Shown in pieces: positions 8,606-16,927 of a stretch of 64,000 nucleotides of DNA (its first letter is position 1; each line of letters opens with the position of its first letter). The stretch is taken from assembly GCF_042847215.1 (NCBI RefSeq), contig NZ_AP031500.1, positions 2,170,001 to 2,234,000 of the forward strand, in the 5' to 3' direction. This DNA is from Gilvimarinus japonicus (GTDB lineage: Bacteria; Pseudomonadota; Gammaproteobacteria; Pseudomonadales; Cellvibrionaceae). The position numbers and the translations under genes were made by a program. Under the pieces are notes generated by a model, which was not told the origin of the DNA, made no database searches, and was given only the letters and a program-made list of their open reading frames with translations.

Positions 8606-9244
8606 CTAGCGCTGCCACGCTAAAATCTCAGAAAAGCAATCCATACAAAGCGCCGGCTCATAGGGGTGCAAACGCTCGGCGGCGTGGGCCCCATAACTCA
8701 CGGCTATACGCGGCATCTCGGCGCGACGCGCCATCTCCATGTCGTACTCAGTGTCACCCACCATAACAGCCTGACTCGCCTGCGTGCCAAATTGCAGTAA
8801 CAGCTCGTGCAGCATCTGCGGATCGGGCTTAGATGCCGTTTCATCGGCGCAGCGGCTGGCATGAAAATACCCATCAAGCTTTAACCGGGTGAGCACCCGA
8901 TCCAAGCCTCGCCGACTTTTACCGGTAGCCACCGCCAACTGATGCCCCTCTTGTCGCAATGCCTCTAAGGAGTCCATCACGCGCGGATAAAACTGCGCAG
9001 GCTCCGCCTGATCAATCGCCAAAAAATGTTCACTATAAAGCGCTCGCAAGCGCTCGGCAGTTGCCGCATCAATCTCGGGGTACAGCACCCGCAACGCTTC
9101 GGGCAACCCCAAGCCGATAATATTACGCACATCGTCGCGCTCGGGGCGCTGCCAACCCAAATCCTCTGCGGCACGCTGCATCGCCGTAACGATAGTGCCG
9201 GTCGAGTCACTTAACGTGCCGTCCCAATCAAATATATACAGCAA
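8606..9244 (-). CDS. HAD-superfamily phosphatase (Gph-like)
   Basis: Predicted cytoplasmic phosphatase of HAD subfamily IA, 212 residues. All HAD motifs are visible: motif I DWDGTLSDS (nucleophile Asp6, acid/base Asp8), motif II threonine in AVATGKSRRGL, motif III lysine in ETASKPDPQML and motif IV MVGDTEYDMEMA. A helical cap lies between motifs I and II. The family includes phosphoglycolate phosphatase and pyrophosphatase relatives; substrate cannot be decided from sequence. A HAD protein next to rluC is a common pairing in Pseudomonas-like genomes. It follows rluC in the same direction with a 58-nt gap. Confidence 0.88.
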   Translation of the reverse strand: MLYIFDWDGTLSDSTGTIVTAMQRAAEDLGWQRPERDDVRNIIGLGLPEALRVLYPEIDAATAERLRALYSEHFLAIDQAEPAQFYPRVMDSLEALRQEGHQLAVATGKSRRGLDRVLTRLKLDGYFHASRCADETASKPDPQMLHELLLQFGTQASQAVMVGDTEYDMEMARRAEMPRIAVSYGAHAAERLHPYEPALCMDCFSEILAWQR

Positions 9245-9302
9245 CCTTTATTACTCCCCACTTTTACCCAACACACTCTTACAACACGTTAAACATTACG
9301 TT

Positions 9303-10319
9303 TTAACCTTCGAGCTTTTGCGACTCAAGCAATTGCAATACGCCGGCAAGGTCAGCCGACAAAGGCGCCTCCACGCGAGTAACATCCGAGGCGCCCGGCA
9401 GCACAAACATCAGGGCGCTGGCGTGCAAAAAATGCCGCTTAAGCCCGAGCTTTTGCGCCTCACGGTTAGCACCATCATCGCCGTACTTTTCATCCCCCAG
9501 CAACGGGCACTGCTTAAACTGAGCGTGCACCCGAATCTGGTGAGTGCGACCGGTTACCGGGCGCGCCTCAAGTAGCGTGTAATCGCGGTAGCGCTGTACC
9601 ACCGAAAACTCGGTAATACTGGGCTTGCCCTCGGGGTGAATCTTGACGATACGCTCCAGACCGCTGCTTTGCTCTAGCTTTAATAAAGGAGCACTAACGC
9701 GGGACACCCGCTTGGGCCAGCCCCCCAAAGCCAAAGCCTGATAAATTTTAGTAATGCCGCCACGACCGGCTGTTTTATCGCGTAGCGCTTGCTGTAAATG
9801 CCGCAGGTAGCTGCGTTTTTTGGCGATCATGATGCAGCCAGAGGTGTCTCGGTCGAGCCGGTGAACCAACTCAAGGTAGCGCGCATCTGGCCGCATTTGG
9901 CGCAACGCCTCAATCAACCCCAGGTCGACCCCACTGCCGCCATGTACTGCTAGGCCCGGCGGCTTATTAACCACCAACAAGCCGTCGTCCTCATAAATTA
10001 TCGCCGCCTCCAGGGCTCGCCCCAACCCTTGACTGAGCTGCTTTGGGGGCGCCTTTTTGGCCACTTTAAGCGGCGGCAAACGCACCACATCCCCCGCGTG
10101 CAAACGGTAATCGGCCTTTACACGGCCTTTATTGACACGCACCTCGCCCTTGCGCAACAACTTATACACGTGAGTGCGCGGCACCCCTTTAAGGCGCGCG
10201 ACCAGATAGTTATCGATGCGCTGACCCGACTGGTCAGCGTCGACCTCCAAATACTGGACTTGAGAAAAACGCTCGTCGAGATCGAACGCTATTGTAGACT
10301 GGTTATTCATGGGCGGCAT
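9303..10319 (-). CDS. rluC: 23S rRNA pseudouridine synthase RluC
   Basis: Converts specific uridines of 23S rRNA to pseudouridine (positions 955, 2504 and 2580 in E. coli). The 338-residue protein has an N-terminal S4 RNA-binding domain (GQRIDNYLVARLKGVPRTHV, about 32-90) followed by the RluA catalytic domain with the aspartate motif HRLDRDTSG and the GRTHQIRVH block near the C terminus. Divergent from rne, as in E. coli and Pseudomonas, which supports RluC over RluD. Start could be either ATG 10319 or ATG 10310; neither has a clear ribosome binding site. Confidence 0.94.
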   Translation of the reverse strand: MPPMNNQSTIAFDLDERFSQVQYLEVDADQSGQRIDNYLVARLKGVPRTHVYKLLRKGEVRVNKGRVKADYRLHAGDVVRLPPLKVAKKAPPKQLSQGLGRALEAAIIYEDDGLLVVNKPPGLAVHGGSGVDLGLIEALRQMRPDARYLELVHRLDRDTSGCIMIAKKRSYLRHLQQALRDKTAGRGGITKIYQALALGGWPKRVSRVSAPLLKLEQSSGLERIVKIHPEGKPSITEFSVVQRYRDYTLLEARPVTGRTHQIRVHAQFKQCPLLGDEKYGDDGANREAQKLGLKRHFLHASALMFVLPGASDVTRVEAPLSADLAGVLQLLESQKLEG

Positions 10320-11042
10320 AATAACAGCAAACCGCGGGCCACCGGTACTGTGGCCCGCAATTTGATTTGCCGGGTATTGCTTTAGCTGTTATATTCGAGC
10401 CTGCTGGGACAGGCAGGTTTCCGGACATAGCGTTTTAGGCGTGTCGCGAGGGAATACCGCTGCCAGCTAAGGCTCTGTTTTAAAACACAAAATGTGTACA
10501 GAACCGGCAAAATGATGAAGGGTGTGACGCGCGCCCTGATCGGGAACATAAGACCCCGATCCCGCGCGAGCACCGGAACCATTGCGCAGCAAGCGCAATG
10601 CGACTGATCCGCTGAATGTGTTTTGTAACTTGAATACCAAGCTCTTGCTGGCAGAAGTTAAACCATGAGACCGGCCCTAACGAGCAACTGCTCGCGGCCC
10701 AAAAGATAGACTCATAGAGCGACTCTTAGTGTTGATGGTAAAAACGGCAATATCTGCCCTAACTGCGACAACTAGCTGCGATACGCAGACTGCGCTAAAC
10801 AGCCTAAATTAGGCGTTACCGGGTAAACCCGGGCAAAAACTGGTAAATACGGGTTAACGATTAATATTGACATTTCGACCCCACGACAGCCACCAGGCTC
10901 GGGGCGACGACGAAGTTCAATAAGCATCAGACAACCGCTGACGCGAGCAGAATGTAGCGCGCAGTCTATAGGGTTGTGCAAGACACAGGAGCGTTGACAG
11001 TCGCGTGGGCACGCTGCGCCCAACGAAAAGACTAGGAAACGC
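10320..11042 (+). promoter_or_regulatory. Long structured 5' leader of rne
   Basis: No gene is supported in these 723 bases. A promoter near 10367-10395 would make a leader of about 640 nt. I see several strong hairpins: CCTGC/GCAGG at about 10400-10417; a long one at about 10529-10568 whose core GATCGGG pairs with CCCGATC; a perfect ATTGCGC/GCGCAAT stem with a 5-nt loop at 10581-10599; and CGAGCA/TGCTCG at about 10680-10697 flanked by GGCC/GGCC. In E. coli the 0.36-kb rne leader lets RNase E cut and so down-regulate its own mRNA. This leader is probably an equivalent, but the resemblance in structure is not shown here. Confidence 0.65.
10367..10395 (+). promoter_or_regulatory. Predicted promoter of rne
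   Basis: TTGCCG (10367-10372) and TATATT (10390-10395) are separated by 17 nt. They lie 72 bp upstream-side of the rluC start region and before the first leader hairpin, so the transcript would include all the structured leader. Other promoters in the leader cannot be excluded. Confidence 0.45.
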
Positions 11043-14000
11043 ATGAAAAGAATGCTTATTAATGCAACCCAACCTGAAGAGTTGCGTGTTGCGCTGGTTG
11101 ATGGCCAATGGCTGTACGACCTTGACATCGAAAACCGTAATCGCGAGCAAAAAAAGGCCAACATCTACAAAGGCCGCATCACCCGAGTGGAACCCAGCCT
11201 TGAGGCTGCGTTTGTCGACTACGGCGCCGAGCGCCACGGCTTTTTGCCCCTCAAAGAAATATCCCGCGAATATTTCAGCAAATCCCCCAACGACAGTGAA
11301 GGCCGCGTCAAAATTAAAGACGTGGTTAAAGAAGGCACTGAAGTTATTGTTCAAGTCGATAAAGAAGAGCGCGGCAACAAAGGCGCGGCTTTAACGACCT
11401 TTATTAGCCTGGCCGGCCGTTACTTGGTACTGATGCCAAACAATCCTCGCGCCGGCGGTATTTCCCGTCGCATCGAAGGTGAAGATCGCGCCGAGCTGCG
11501 CGACGCACTCAGCCAAGTTACCATCCCCAACGGCATGGGCATCATTATTCGCACCGCCGGTGTTGGCCGCAGCGCCGAAGAACTGCAATGGGATTTAAAC
11601 TACCTATTGCAATTGTGGGAGTCGATCGATAAAGGCGCCCAAGATGCCAAAGCTCCGGCGTTTTTGTTTCAAGAAAGCAACGTTATTATTCGCGCGATTC
11701 GCGATTACCTGCGTCAAGATGTCGGCGAAGTCATTGTCGACAACAAAGAATCTTTTGAGCTTGCCTCAGGCTTTATCGGCCAGGTGATGCCCAACTTTGG
11801 CAGTCGCGTAAAACTGTACGAAGACGATATTCCTCTGTTTAATCGCTACCAAATCGAAAGCCAAATCGAAACCGCATTCCAACGCGAAGTGAAGTTGCCG
11901 TCGGGCGGCTCAATCGTCATTGATGTGACCGAGGCCTTGGTCTCCATCGACATCAACTCTTCGCGTGCCACCAAAGGCGGTGACATCGAAGAAACCGCCA
12001 CCCAAACCAACCTTGAAGCGGCCGATGAAATCGCCCGCCAGCTGCGCTTGCGCGACATGGGCGGTCTGGTGGTGATTGACTTTATCGATATGCAATCGAG
12101 CCGCAACCAACGCGAAGTCGAAAACCGCATTCGCGATGCACTGGCAATGGATCGCGCTCGAGTACAAATTGGCCGCATCTCACGTTTTGGCTTGCTAGAA
12201 ATGTCGCGCCAGCGTTTGCGCCCATCCCTTGGCGAAGTGCACTCAAAAGTGTGTCCACGCTGTAACGGCCAAGGCACCATTCGCGGTACTCGCTCTTTGG
12301 CACTGTCTATTTTGCGCTTGGTGGAAGACGAAGCACAAAAAGAGCGCAGCGCCGAGATTCGCGCTATTGCCCCCACCTCGGTCGCGACTTACCTGCTCAA
12401 CGAAAAACGTAAAACGATTTTCAACATTGAGCAGCGCAACAGCACTCGCGTGGTTGTGGTACCCAACGCTGAGATGACGACGCCGCACTTTGAAGTTCAA
12501 CGCTTGCGCGATGACGACGAAGGCACACTGGAAACCAGCTACAAAATTGTTGCCACCGAAGAGCACGTCGAGCCCGAAACCATCACCGATGAAGCGCCGG
12601 TTAAATTGCCACAACCACTGGTTAAGCCTACGGCTCCGCTGCAGCAAGCGCCAACGCCCGAAGTAAAACCCGAGCCAGGCCTCATCAAGCGTTTGATCAG
12701 CTGGCTACAAGAGGTGTTTGACTCGGAAGACGAAAACGATAAGAGCAACACCAAAGGCAAGGGCCAGCAACGCAAAGGCGGCGATCAGCGCAACGACCGC
12801 AACCGCTCATCGCAAAACCGCAACCGTCGTGGCGGCAAACGTCGCAACGGCACACGCGACGACGAGCGCGACAACCAAGGCAAGAAGTCGCAAAAAGATA
12901 CCGGCAATAAGCGCAAAAACAACGAGCCGAAAGACGACAGCTCCGAGCCGCGCGGCAACAAAGATAGCAACAACGCAAACGACAGCAACAACAGCAATGA
13001 GCGCGGCGAGTCTCGCAACGGTCGCGGCCGACGCGGACGCAACAGAAATCGCAACCGCAACCGCAGTAACGACGACAGCCCTCGCGCACAGCAGCAAGAA
13101 GAATCGACGTCTGAGCAAAGCGTTAAAAGCAACACTGAAAACACGCCCGCAAAAGACGGAAATTCCGACGAGCAACGTCCGCCCAAGCGCCCTGCAGGCC
13201 GTCGCCGTGGCAACCAACGTCGCCGTCGCCGCGATACTGACGGTGAGCAGAACACGCAAACCAGCGAGCAGAGCGACGAGTCGCAGGCAAGCAACGGCAA
13301 CCAAGCAAGTGCCAAAAACGGCGCCGAGGCTAGTGTTACCCGCGAGCCGGCCGAAAAACCTCAAGCCGCCGCCGAAAAGCGCGCCGAGAGCCGTGAAAAT
13401 AGCGACAAACCGCAAACGGCGGAGCAGCGTCCCGCTCGCCAAACAAAGCCTCAGCCAGAGCCTGACGCTCAAGAGCCGCGCAATCAGGAGCCCAAGCGGG
13501 CGCCTAGCCAAGTCACCGCTCAAACCGAGCCTACAACGCCGGCCGCGCCATCTGACAAAGCAGCGACGGAGCCTAAGCAGACTCAAGCCAATGCAGAGAT
13601 GGCAAATAAGCGTGAGGACAAACCGGCCTCCTCCCCGACGGAAGAAGCTGCTACCCCGACCGCTCAGGATGCCGTGACTCAGCGGACAACGGCCGAAGCC
13701 AAGGCGGAGCCAGAGGCGGTCGCCGAACCAAAAGCGGCCCCGACGGCTCAAGCTACCGCAAAAGCCGAAAGTCCAGAAGCGGGCGCCAAAGCTACTAACA
13801 GCACGGATGAACCCAAGGCTGAACCGGCAGTCACCGAGACAGTCGCGGAGCAGTCGGCTAATCAGACCAAAGCGGACGAGCCTCAAGCCGAAACGGACAC
13901 TAAAGAACCCGCCATCGCGCAGGCGCCTACCACCCAAACCGAGGTGAAGGTTCCGGTAGAAAGGTCGGCCGCGCCGTCAAACGTAGCTATTAGCCGCAAA

Positions 14001-14225
14001 AACGGTGAACGCCCGACGGCACGTGAGTTTAGCCGGGCAGGCAATGACCCACGGTTGTCGCCCAAGCCGGTTTCGGCGGTGCGTATTTTGACCGAGACAC
14101 GCACCCGACCACTGCCGCGCGCGCTGGACACCAGCCAACCCTCTCGGGTCGGCCACAATCCGCGCAAACTTGAACGTCCGAGCAACGACCCGCGCGTCGC
14201 GAAAAGCGCCACAAGCGAGTCCTAA
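11043..14225 (+). CDS. rne: Ribonuclease E
   Basis: Endoribonuclease that starts mRNA decay, processes rRNA and tRNA, and scaffolds the degradosome at the inner membrane. The 1060-residue protein has a conserved catalytic half: S1 domain (about 35-125), the 5' sensor/RNase H-like region, the DNase I-like site with VSIDINSSR and VVIDFIDM, and the zinc-link cysteines Cys404 and Cys407 (CPRCNGQG) exactly where E. coli has them. An amphipathic segment (LIKRLISWLQEVF, about 549-561) matches the membrane-anchor segment. The second half is disordered: Arg/Asn/Asp-rich (about 575-740), then Ala/Glu/Pro/Lys-rich, ending with repeated NDPR/HNPR motifs. Length is like E. coli's 1061. Confidence 0.98.
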   Translation: MKRMLINATQPEELRVALVDGQWLYDLDIENRNREQKKANIYKGRITRVEPSLEAAFVDYGAERHGFLPLKEISREYFSKSPNDSEGRVKIKDVVKEGTEVIVQVDKEERGNKGAALTTFISLAGRYLVLMPNNPRAGGISRRIEGEDRAELRDALSQVTIPNGMGIIIRTAGVGRSAEELQWDLNYLLQLWESIDKGAQDAKAPAFLFQESNVIIRAIRDYLRQDVGEVIVDNKESFELASGFIGQVMPNFGSRVKLYEDDIPLFNRYQIESQIETAFQREVKLPSGGSIVIDVTEALVSIDINSSRATKGGDIEETATQTNLEAADEIARQLRLRDMGGLVVIDFIDMQSSRNQREVENRIRDALAMDRARVQIGRISRFGLLEMSRQRLRPSLGEVHSKVCPRCNGQGTIRGTRSLALSILRLVEDEAQKERSAEIRAIAPTSVATYLLNEKRKTIFNIEQRNSTRVVVVPNAEMTTPHFEVQRLRDDDEGTLETSYKIVATEEHVEPETITDEAPVKLPQPLVKPTAPLQQAPTPEVKPEPGLIKRLISWLQEVFDSEDENDKSNTKGKGQQRKGGDQRNDRNRSSQNRNRRGGKRRNGTRDDERDNQGKKSQKDTGNKRKNNEPKDDSSEPRGNKDSNNANDSNNSNERGESRNGRGRRGRNRNRNRNRSNDDSPRAQQQEESTSEQSVKSNTENTPAKDGNSDEQRPPKRPAGRRRGNQRRRRRDTDGEQNTQTSEQSDESQASNGNQASAKNGAEASVTREPAEKPQAAAEKRAESRENSDKPQTAEQRPARQTKPQPEPDAQEPRNQEPKRAPSQVTAQTEPTTPAAPSDKAATEPKQTQANAEMANKREDKPASSPTEEAATPTAQDAVTQRTTAEAKAEPEAVAEPKAAPTAQATAKAESPEAGAKATNSTDEPKAEPAVTETVAEQSANQTKADEPQAETDTKEPAIAQAPTTQTEVKVPVERSAAPSNVAISRKNGERPTAREFSRAGNDPRLSPKPVSAVRILTETRTRPLPRALDTSQPSRVGHNPRKLERPSNDPRVAKSATSES

Positions 14226-14236
14226 GCCCGCATTAT

Positions 14237-14270
14237 CCGAACCGGCTGCTCGCCGGTTCGGATAAATTTT
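14237..14270 (+). terminator. Rho-independent terminator of rne
   Basis: CCGAACCGG (14237-14245) pairs perfectly with CCGGTTCGG (14253-14261) across a 7-nt loop, followed by an AT-rich tail ending in TTTT. It begins 11 nt after the rne stop. Confidence 0.8.
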
Positions 14271-14332
14271 CCCCAGTTTGTCCAGCAATCAGCCAAGTGA
14301 CCGAAAAACCTAAACTTTTTCCCCTCAAGCAC

Positions 14333-14360
14333 TTGCCCTCAATAAAAACCCATGTATAAT
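14333..14360 (+). promoter_or_regulatory. Promoter of tRNA-Ser
   Basis: TTGCCC (14333-14338), 16-nt spacer, perfect TATAAT (14355-14360), 12 nt before the mature tRNA 5' end. A GC-rich stretch (CGCCCC) follows the -10 box, as in stringently controlled stable-RNA promoters. Confidence 0.75.
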
Positions 14361-14372
14361 TCGCCCCACTTC

Positions 14373-14463
14373 GGAAGGGTGGCAGAGTGGTTGAATGCAC
14401 CGGTCTTGAAAACCGGCGTAGGTTAATAGCCTACCCAGGGTTCAAATCCCTGCCCTTCCGCCA
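14373..14463 (+). tRNA. tRNA-Ser (anticodon TGA)
   Basis: 91-nt type II tRNA with encoded CCA. Acceptor GGAAGGG pairs with CCCTTCC, discriminator G, then CCA. The anticodon loop CTTGAAA gives TGA, reading UCA and related serine codons. The long variable arm (GTAGGTTAATAGCCTAC) forms a 5-7 bp stem, diagnostic of tRNA-Ser, and the T loop GTTCAAATC is standard. It is flanked by its own promoter and terminator, so it is a single-gene unit. Confidence 0.97.
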
Positions 14464-14484
14464 TATCGAGCTGCATGCAGCTGT

Positions 14485-14515
14485 AAAAAAAGCGCCTTAA
14501 CCCGGCGCTTTTTTT
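14485..14515 (+). terminator. Terminator of tRNA-Ser
   Basis: AGCGCC (14491-14496) pairs with GGCGCT (14504-14509), extended by an A-run upstream and a T-run of seven downstream, a textbook intrinsic terminator 27 nt after the CCA end. Confidence 0.9.
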
Positions 14516-14703
14516 ATGTCTAAAGTTTACCTACAAAACATCAAAGCTTCTCTTTAAAAAATCGATACAGCCCCCATAATACGATGAGGATCAGGGCGTT
14601 TATCTGGGTGCCCAGTTATTACCCGCGCAGCGCCCTATTAAGCTTGCATTGGGCAACTAAGCTTGTATCATTAAGTATCATCATTTTTGCTTGGAGAGAT
14701 TAA

Positions 14704-15399
14704 ATGCAACATGTACGCACTGCAGCCAATACGCGAATGGGCTCAACCGCACAGGTAGATGCCACAGACGTAAGCCGTGTTCTGCGCAATACTTATTTGC
14801 TGCTGAGCATTACCTTGATTTTCTCGGCGATTACCGCGGGCGCTGCCATGGCTGTTAATTTAAGCTACGGCGCTGGCTTGATCATGACTCTCGTCGCCAT
14901 GGGGCTTATTTGGTTTGTGTTGCCCCGCACCGCCAACTCTTCGGCAGGCATTGGCGTTGTCTTCGCTTTTACCGGTTTGATCGGTGCTGGCCTCGGCCCC
15001 ATCATCAATCACTATCTGGCTTCGGCCAACGGCGCCAGCATTGTGCTTCAAGCGCTTGGCGGCACAGCTTTTACCTTTTTAGGTTTGTCGGCTTACGCCT
15101 TGGTAACCCGCAAAGACTTTAGCTTTATGCATGGCTTTATTGCCATGGGCATGATGGTGATGATCGGTTGTATGCTACTGCTGGTTGGCGCTTCCATGTT
15201 TGGCTACCCAATGCCGGTACTTAGCCTGGCTTTCTCTGCCGGTATTGTGCTGCTGATGTCAGCGGTTATTTTGTTTCAAACCAGTGCCATTATTCACGGT
15301 GGCGAGCGCAACTACTTAATGGCGACAACGTCTCTGTACCTAGCCATTATTAATATCTTTACCAGCCTACTTCACCTGCTGGGCGCCGCCGACGATTAA
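14704..15399 (+). CDS. Bax inhibitor-1 family membrane protein (YccA type)
   Basis: Inner-membrane protein of the BI-1/TMBIM family. In E. coli YccA binds FtsH and modulates its proteolysis. The 231-residue sequence has a cytoplasmic N terminus of about 25 residues and about seven hydrophobic helices, with the typical acidic C-terminal tail HLLGAADD. A GGAGAG site lies 6 nt before the ATG. In E. coli and Pseudomonas relatives lie next to tus genes, as here. A strong terminator separates it from tusD, so co-transcription is probably partial at best. Confidence 0.88.
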   Translation: MQHVRTAANTRMGSTAQVDATDVSRVLRNTYLLLSITLIFSAITAGAAMAVNLSYGAGLIMTLVAMGLIWFVLPRTANSSAGIGVVFAFTGLIGAGLGPIINHYLASANGASIVLQALGGTAFTFLGLSAYALVTRKDFSFMHGFIAMGMMVMIGCMLLLVGASMFGYPMPVLSLAFSAGIVLLMSAVILFQTSAIIHGGERNYLMATTSLYLAIINIFTSLLHLLGAADD

Positions 15400-15410
15400 G
15401 ACTTAAACCA

Positions 15411-15442
15411 AAGCAAAGTCCCGCAAGGGACTTTGCTTTTCT
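15411..15442 (+). terminator. Terminator between yccA-like gene and tusD
   Basis: A 12-bp perfect stem (15411-15422 with 15427-15438) closed by a GCAA tetraloop and followed by TTTT at 15437-15440. It ends 4-6 nt before the tusD ATG, so the stem could also affect tusD translation start. Confidence 0.88.
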
Positions 15443-15445
15443 ACG

Positions 15446-15838
15446 ATGAAATTTACCCTTGTTATTTTAGGTGCACCTTACGGTGACAGTGCGAGCCAAA
15501 GCGCACTAGCCTTTGCCCAAGCAGCCCTTGCCGACGGCCACAGCATTTATCGACTTTTTTTTTACGCCGATGGTGTTTATAACGCCACACGGTTGGCCGC
15601 CCCGCCACAAGATGAACACGACTTACCCGCCTGCTGGACTCAGCTTATTAAGCAACACCAATTGGATGCCGTGGTGTGCATTGCGGCGGCGTTAAGGCGC
15701 GGAGTGCTAGACCCAACAGAGGCAAAACGCTATCAAAAAAGTAACGACAACCTCGCCCCCGAATTTGAGCTAAGCGGTTTGGGCCAGCTTATCGAGGCCA
15801 GCGCGGTGTCGGATCGCGTTTTGACCTTCGGCCCCTAG
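15446..15838 (+). CDS. tusD: Sulfurtransferase TusD
   Basis: Part of the TusBCD hexamer that takes sulfur from TusA and passes it to TusE for 2-thiolation of mnm5s2U in tRNA wobble position 34. The 130-residue DsrE-family protein opens with TLVILGAPYGDSASQSALAF and has the catalytic cysteine at residue 78 in VVCIAAALRRGV, the same number as in E. coli TusD. No ribosome binding site is visible; the start lies immediately after the terminator hairpin. First gene of tusDCBE. Confidence 0.95.
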   Translation: MKFTLVILGAPYGDSASQSALAFAQAALADGHSIYRLFFYADGVYNATRLAAPPQDEHDLPACWTQLIKQHQLDAVVCIAAALRRGVLDPTEAKRYQKSNDNLAPEFELSGLGQLIEASAVSDRVLTFGP

Positions 15839-15846
15839 AGCAGCGT

Positions 15847-16206
15847 ATGAAATCTATATTGTGTATCAGCCGCCACTCCCCCTACGGCAATGCGCTCGCC
15901 CGCGAAGCTTTAGAAGCGGTGTTAGCGGCGGCAGCCTTTGAGCAAAATATTGCACTGCTGTTAATGGATGATGGCGTCTGGCAATTAAAAGACCAGCAGC
16001 AACCGCTGGCCGGCATTCAAAAAAGTGTGGCGCGAAACTTAAGCGCACTAGAAATGTTTGGCGTCGAGACTGTTTATGCGCATCAGCCATCCGCGCACCA
16101 GCGCGGCCTTAGTGCGCAGGCTATTTGCATTGATACCGTGCAGTGGTTGACTGACGACCAAGTCCGCCAGCTAATATCACAACACGACCACCTACTAAGT
16201 TTCTGA
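15847..16206 (+). CDS. tusC: Sulfur relay protein TusC
   Basis: Second subunit of the TusBCD complex; structural, without the catalytic cysteine of TusD. The 119-residue DsrF-like protein begins KSILCISRHSPYGNALARE, with the family's SPYG turn, and contains LLLMDDGVWQL. It starts 8 nt after tusD and its stop overlaps the tusB start (TGATG), giving coupled translation. Confidence 0.92.
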   Translation: MKSILCISRHSPYGNALAREALEAVLAAAAFEQNIALLLMDDGVWQLKDQQQPLAGIQKSVARNLSALEMFGVETVYAHQPSAHQRGLSAQAICIDTVQWLTDDQVRQLISQHDHLLSF

Positions 16207-16514
16207 TGGGCACTTTACACACGGTTAATAAATCACCTTTTACTGACCAGGCACTTAAATCGTGTCTTAGCCTTTGTGCGCCTGGAGACAGCCTGCTGCT
16301 GATTGAAGATGGCACCTACGGCGCCCTAACAGCGGCCCCTACCGCCAAACTGCTAGACGATGCCACTAAGCGCGGTATAAAGCTATACGCGCTTGCAAGC
16401 GATTTAGCGGCGCGAGGGTTAGACTCGCAACTGGCAGCCGGTATTGTCTTAACAGATTATCAGGGGTTTGTTCGGTTAAGCTGCGAGCACGAAACGATTC
16501 AAAGCTGGTACTAA
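16206..16514 (+). CDS. tusB: Sulfur relay protein TusB
   Basis: Third TusBCD subunit, DsrH-like, 102 residues. It opens MGTLHTVNKSPFTDQALKSC, matching the TusB pattern in which a short strand is followed by KSPF, and contains LLLIEDGTYGAL, then YALASDLAARGL. The C terminus is HETIQSWY. Overlaps tusC by one base and precedes tusE by 2 nt, an unbroken four-gene operon. Confidence 0.92.
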   Translation: MGTLHTVNKSPFTDQALKSCLSLCAPGDSLLLIEDGTYGALTAAPTAKLLDDATKRGIKLYALASDLAARGLDSQLAAGIVLTDYQGFVRLSCEHETIQSWY

Positions 16515-16516
16515 AC

Positions 16517-16852
16517 ATGACAACTTCAGGCAACCAAAACTCACTACCGGCACTTGACCAAGACGGATACTTACGCAATCGTAGCGACTGGAGCCCGAGC
16601 GTTGCACAGCAACTAGCGGCAGCCGAACAAATCACTTTAACCGATAATCACTGGGAGATTATAGCGTTAGCGCAAGCGTTTTATCGTGAGTTCGAGCTAT
16701 CGCCTGCGAGTCGTGCACTGGTGCGTTACACGCAACAAGAACTCGGAAAAGAGAAAGGTCGCAGTATCTATTTAATGGGGTTGTTTGCCCCCCACCCGGC
16801 ACTGCTGGTTAGCAAAATAGCCGGGCTACCGCGCCCGGCCAACTGCTTTTAA
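16517..16852 (+). CDS. tusE: Sulfurtransferase TusE (DsrC family)
   Basis: Accepts persulfide sulfur from TusD and hands it to MnmA on tRNA. The 111-residue protein has the conserved QDGYLRNRSDWSPSVA N-terminal region and the flexible C-terminal arm GLPRPANCF with the penultimate catalytic cysteine (Cys110). The second cysteine of sulfite-reductase DsrC, ten residues upstream, is absent, so this is TusE for tRNA thiolation, not a dissimilatory DsrC. Last gene of tusDCBE; it faces the alanine symporter gene tail to tail. Confidence 0.95.
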   Translation: MTTSGNQNSLPALDQDGYLRNRSDWSPSVAQQLAAAEQITLTDNHWEIIALAQAFYREFELSPASRALVRYTQQELGKEKGRSIYLMGLFAPHPALLVSKIAGLPRPANCF

Positions 16853-16927
16853 GTAATGCATATTTAGCACAACACGGCACAACACAATCCAAGCCGCTCA
16901 AGACTAAACGCACAAGCCTTTAAAAAT

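Noticed and set aside
12807..13937. 376-codon open frame on the minus strand inside rne
   Set aside because: It mirrors the repeated Arg/Ala/Asn-rich codons of the RNase E tail; the product is a repetitive Arg/Leu/Val string with no family features.
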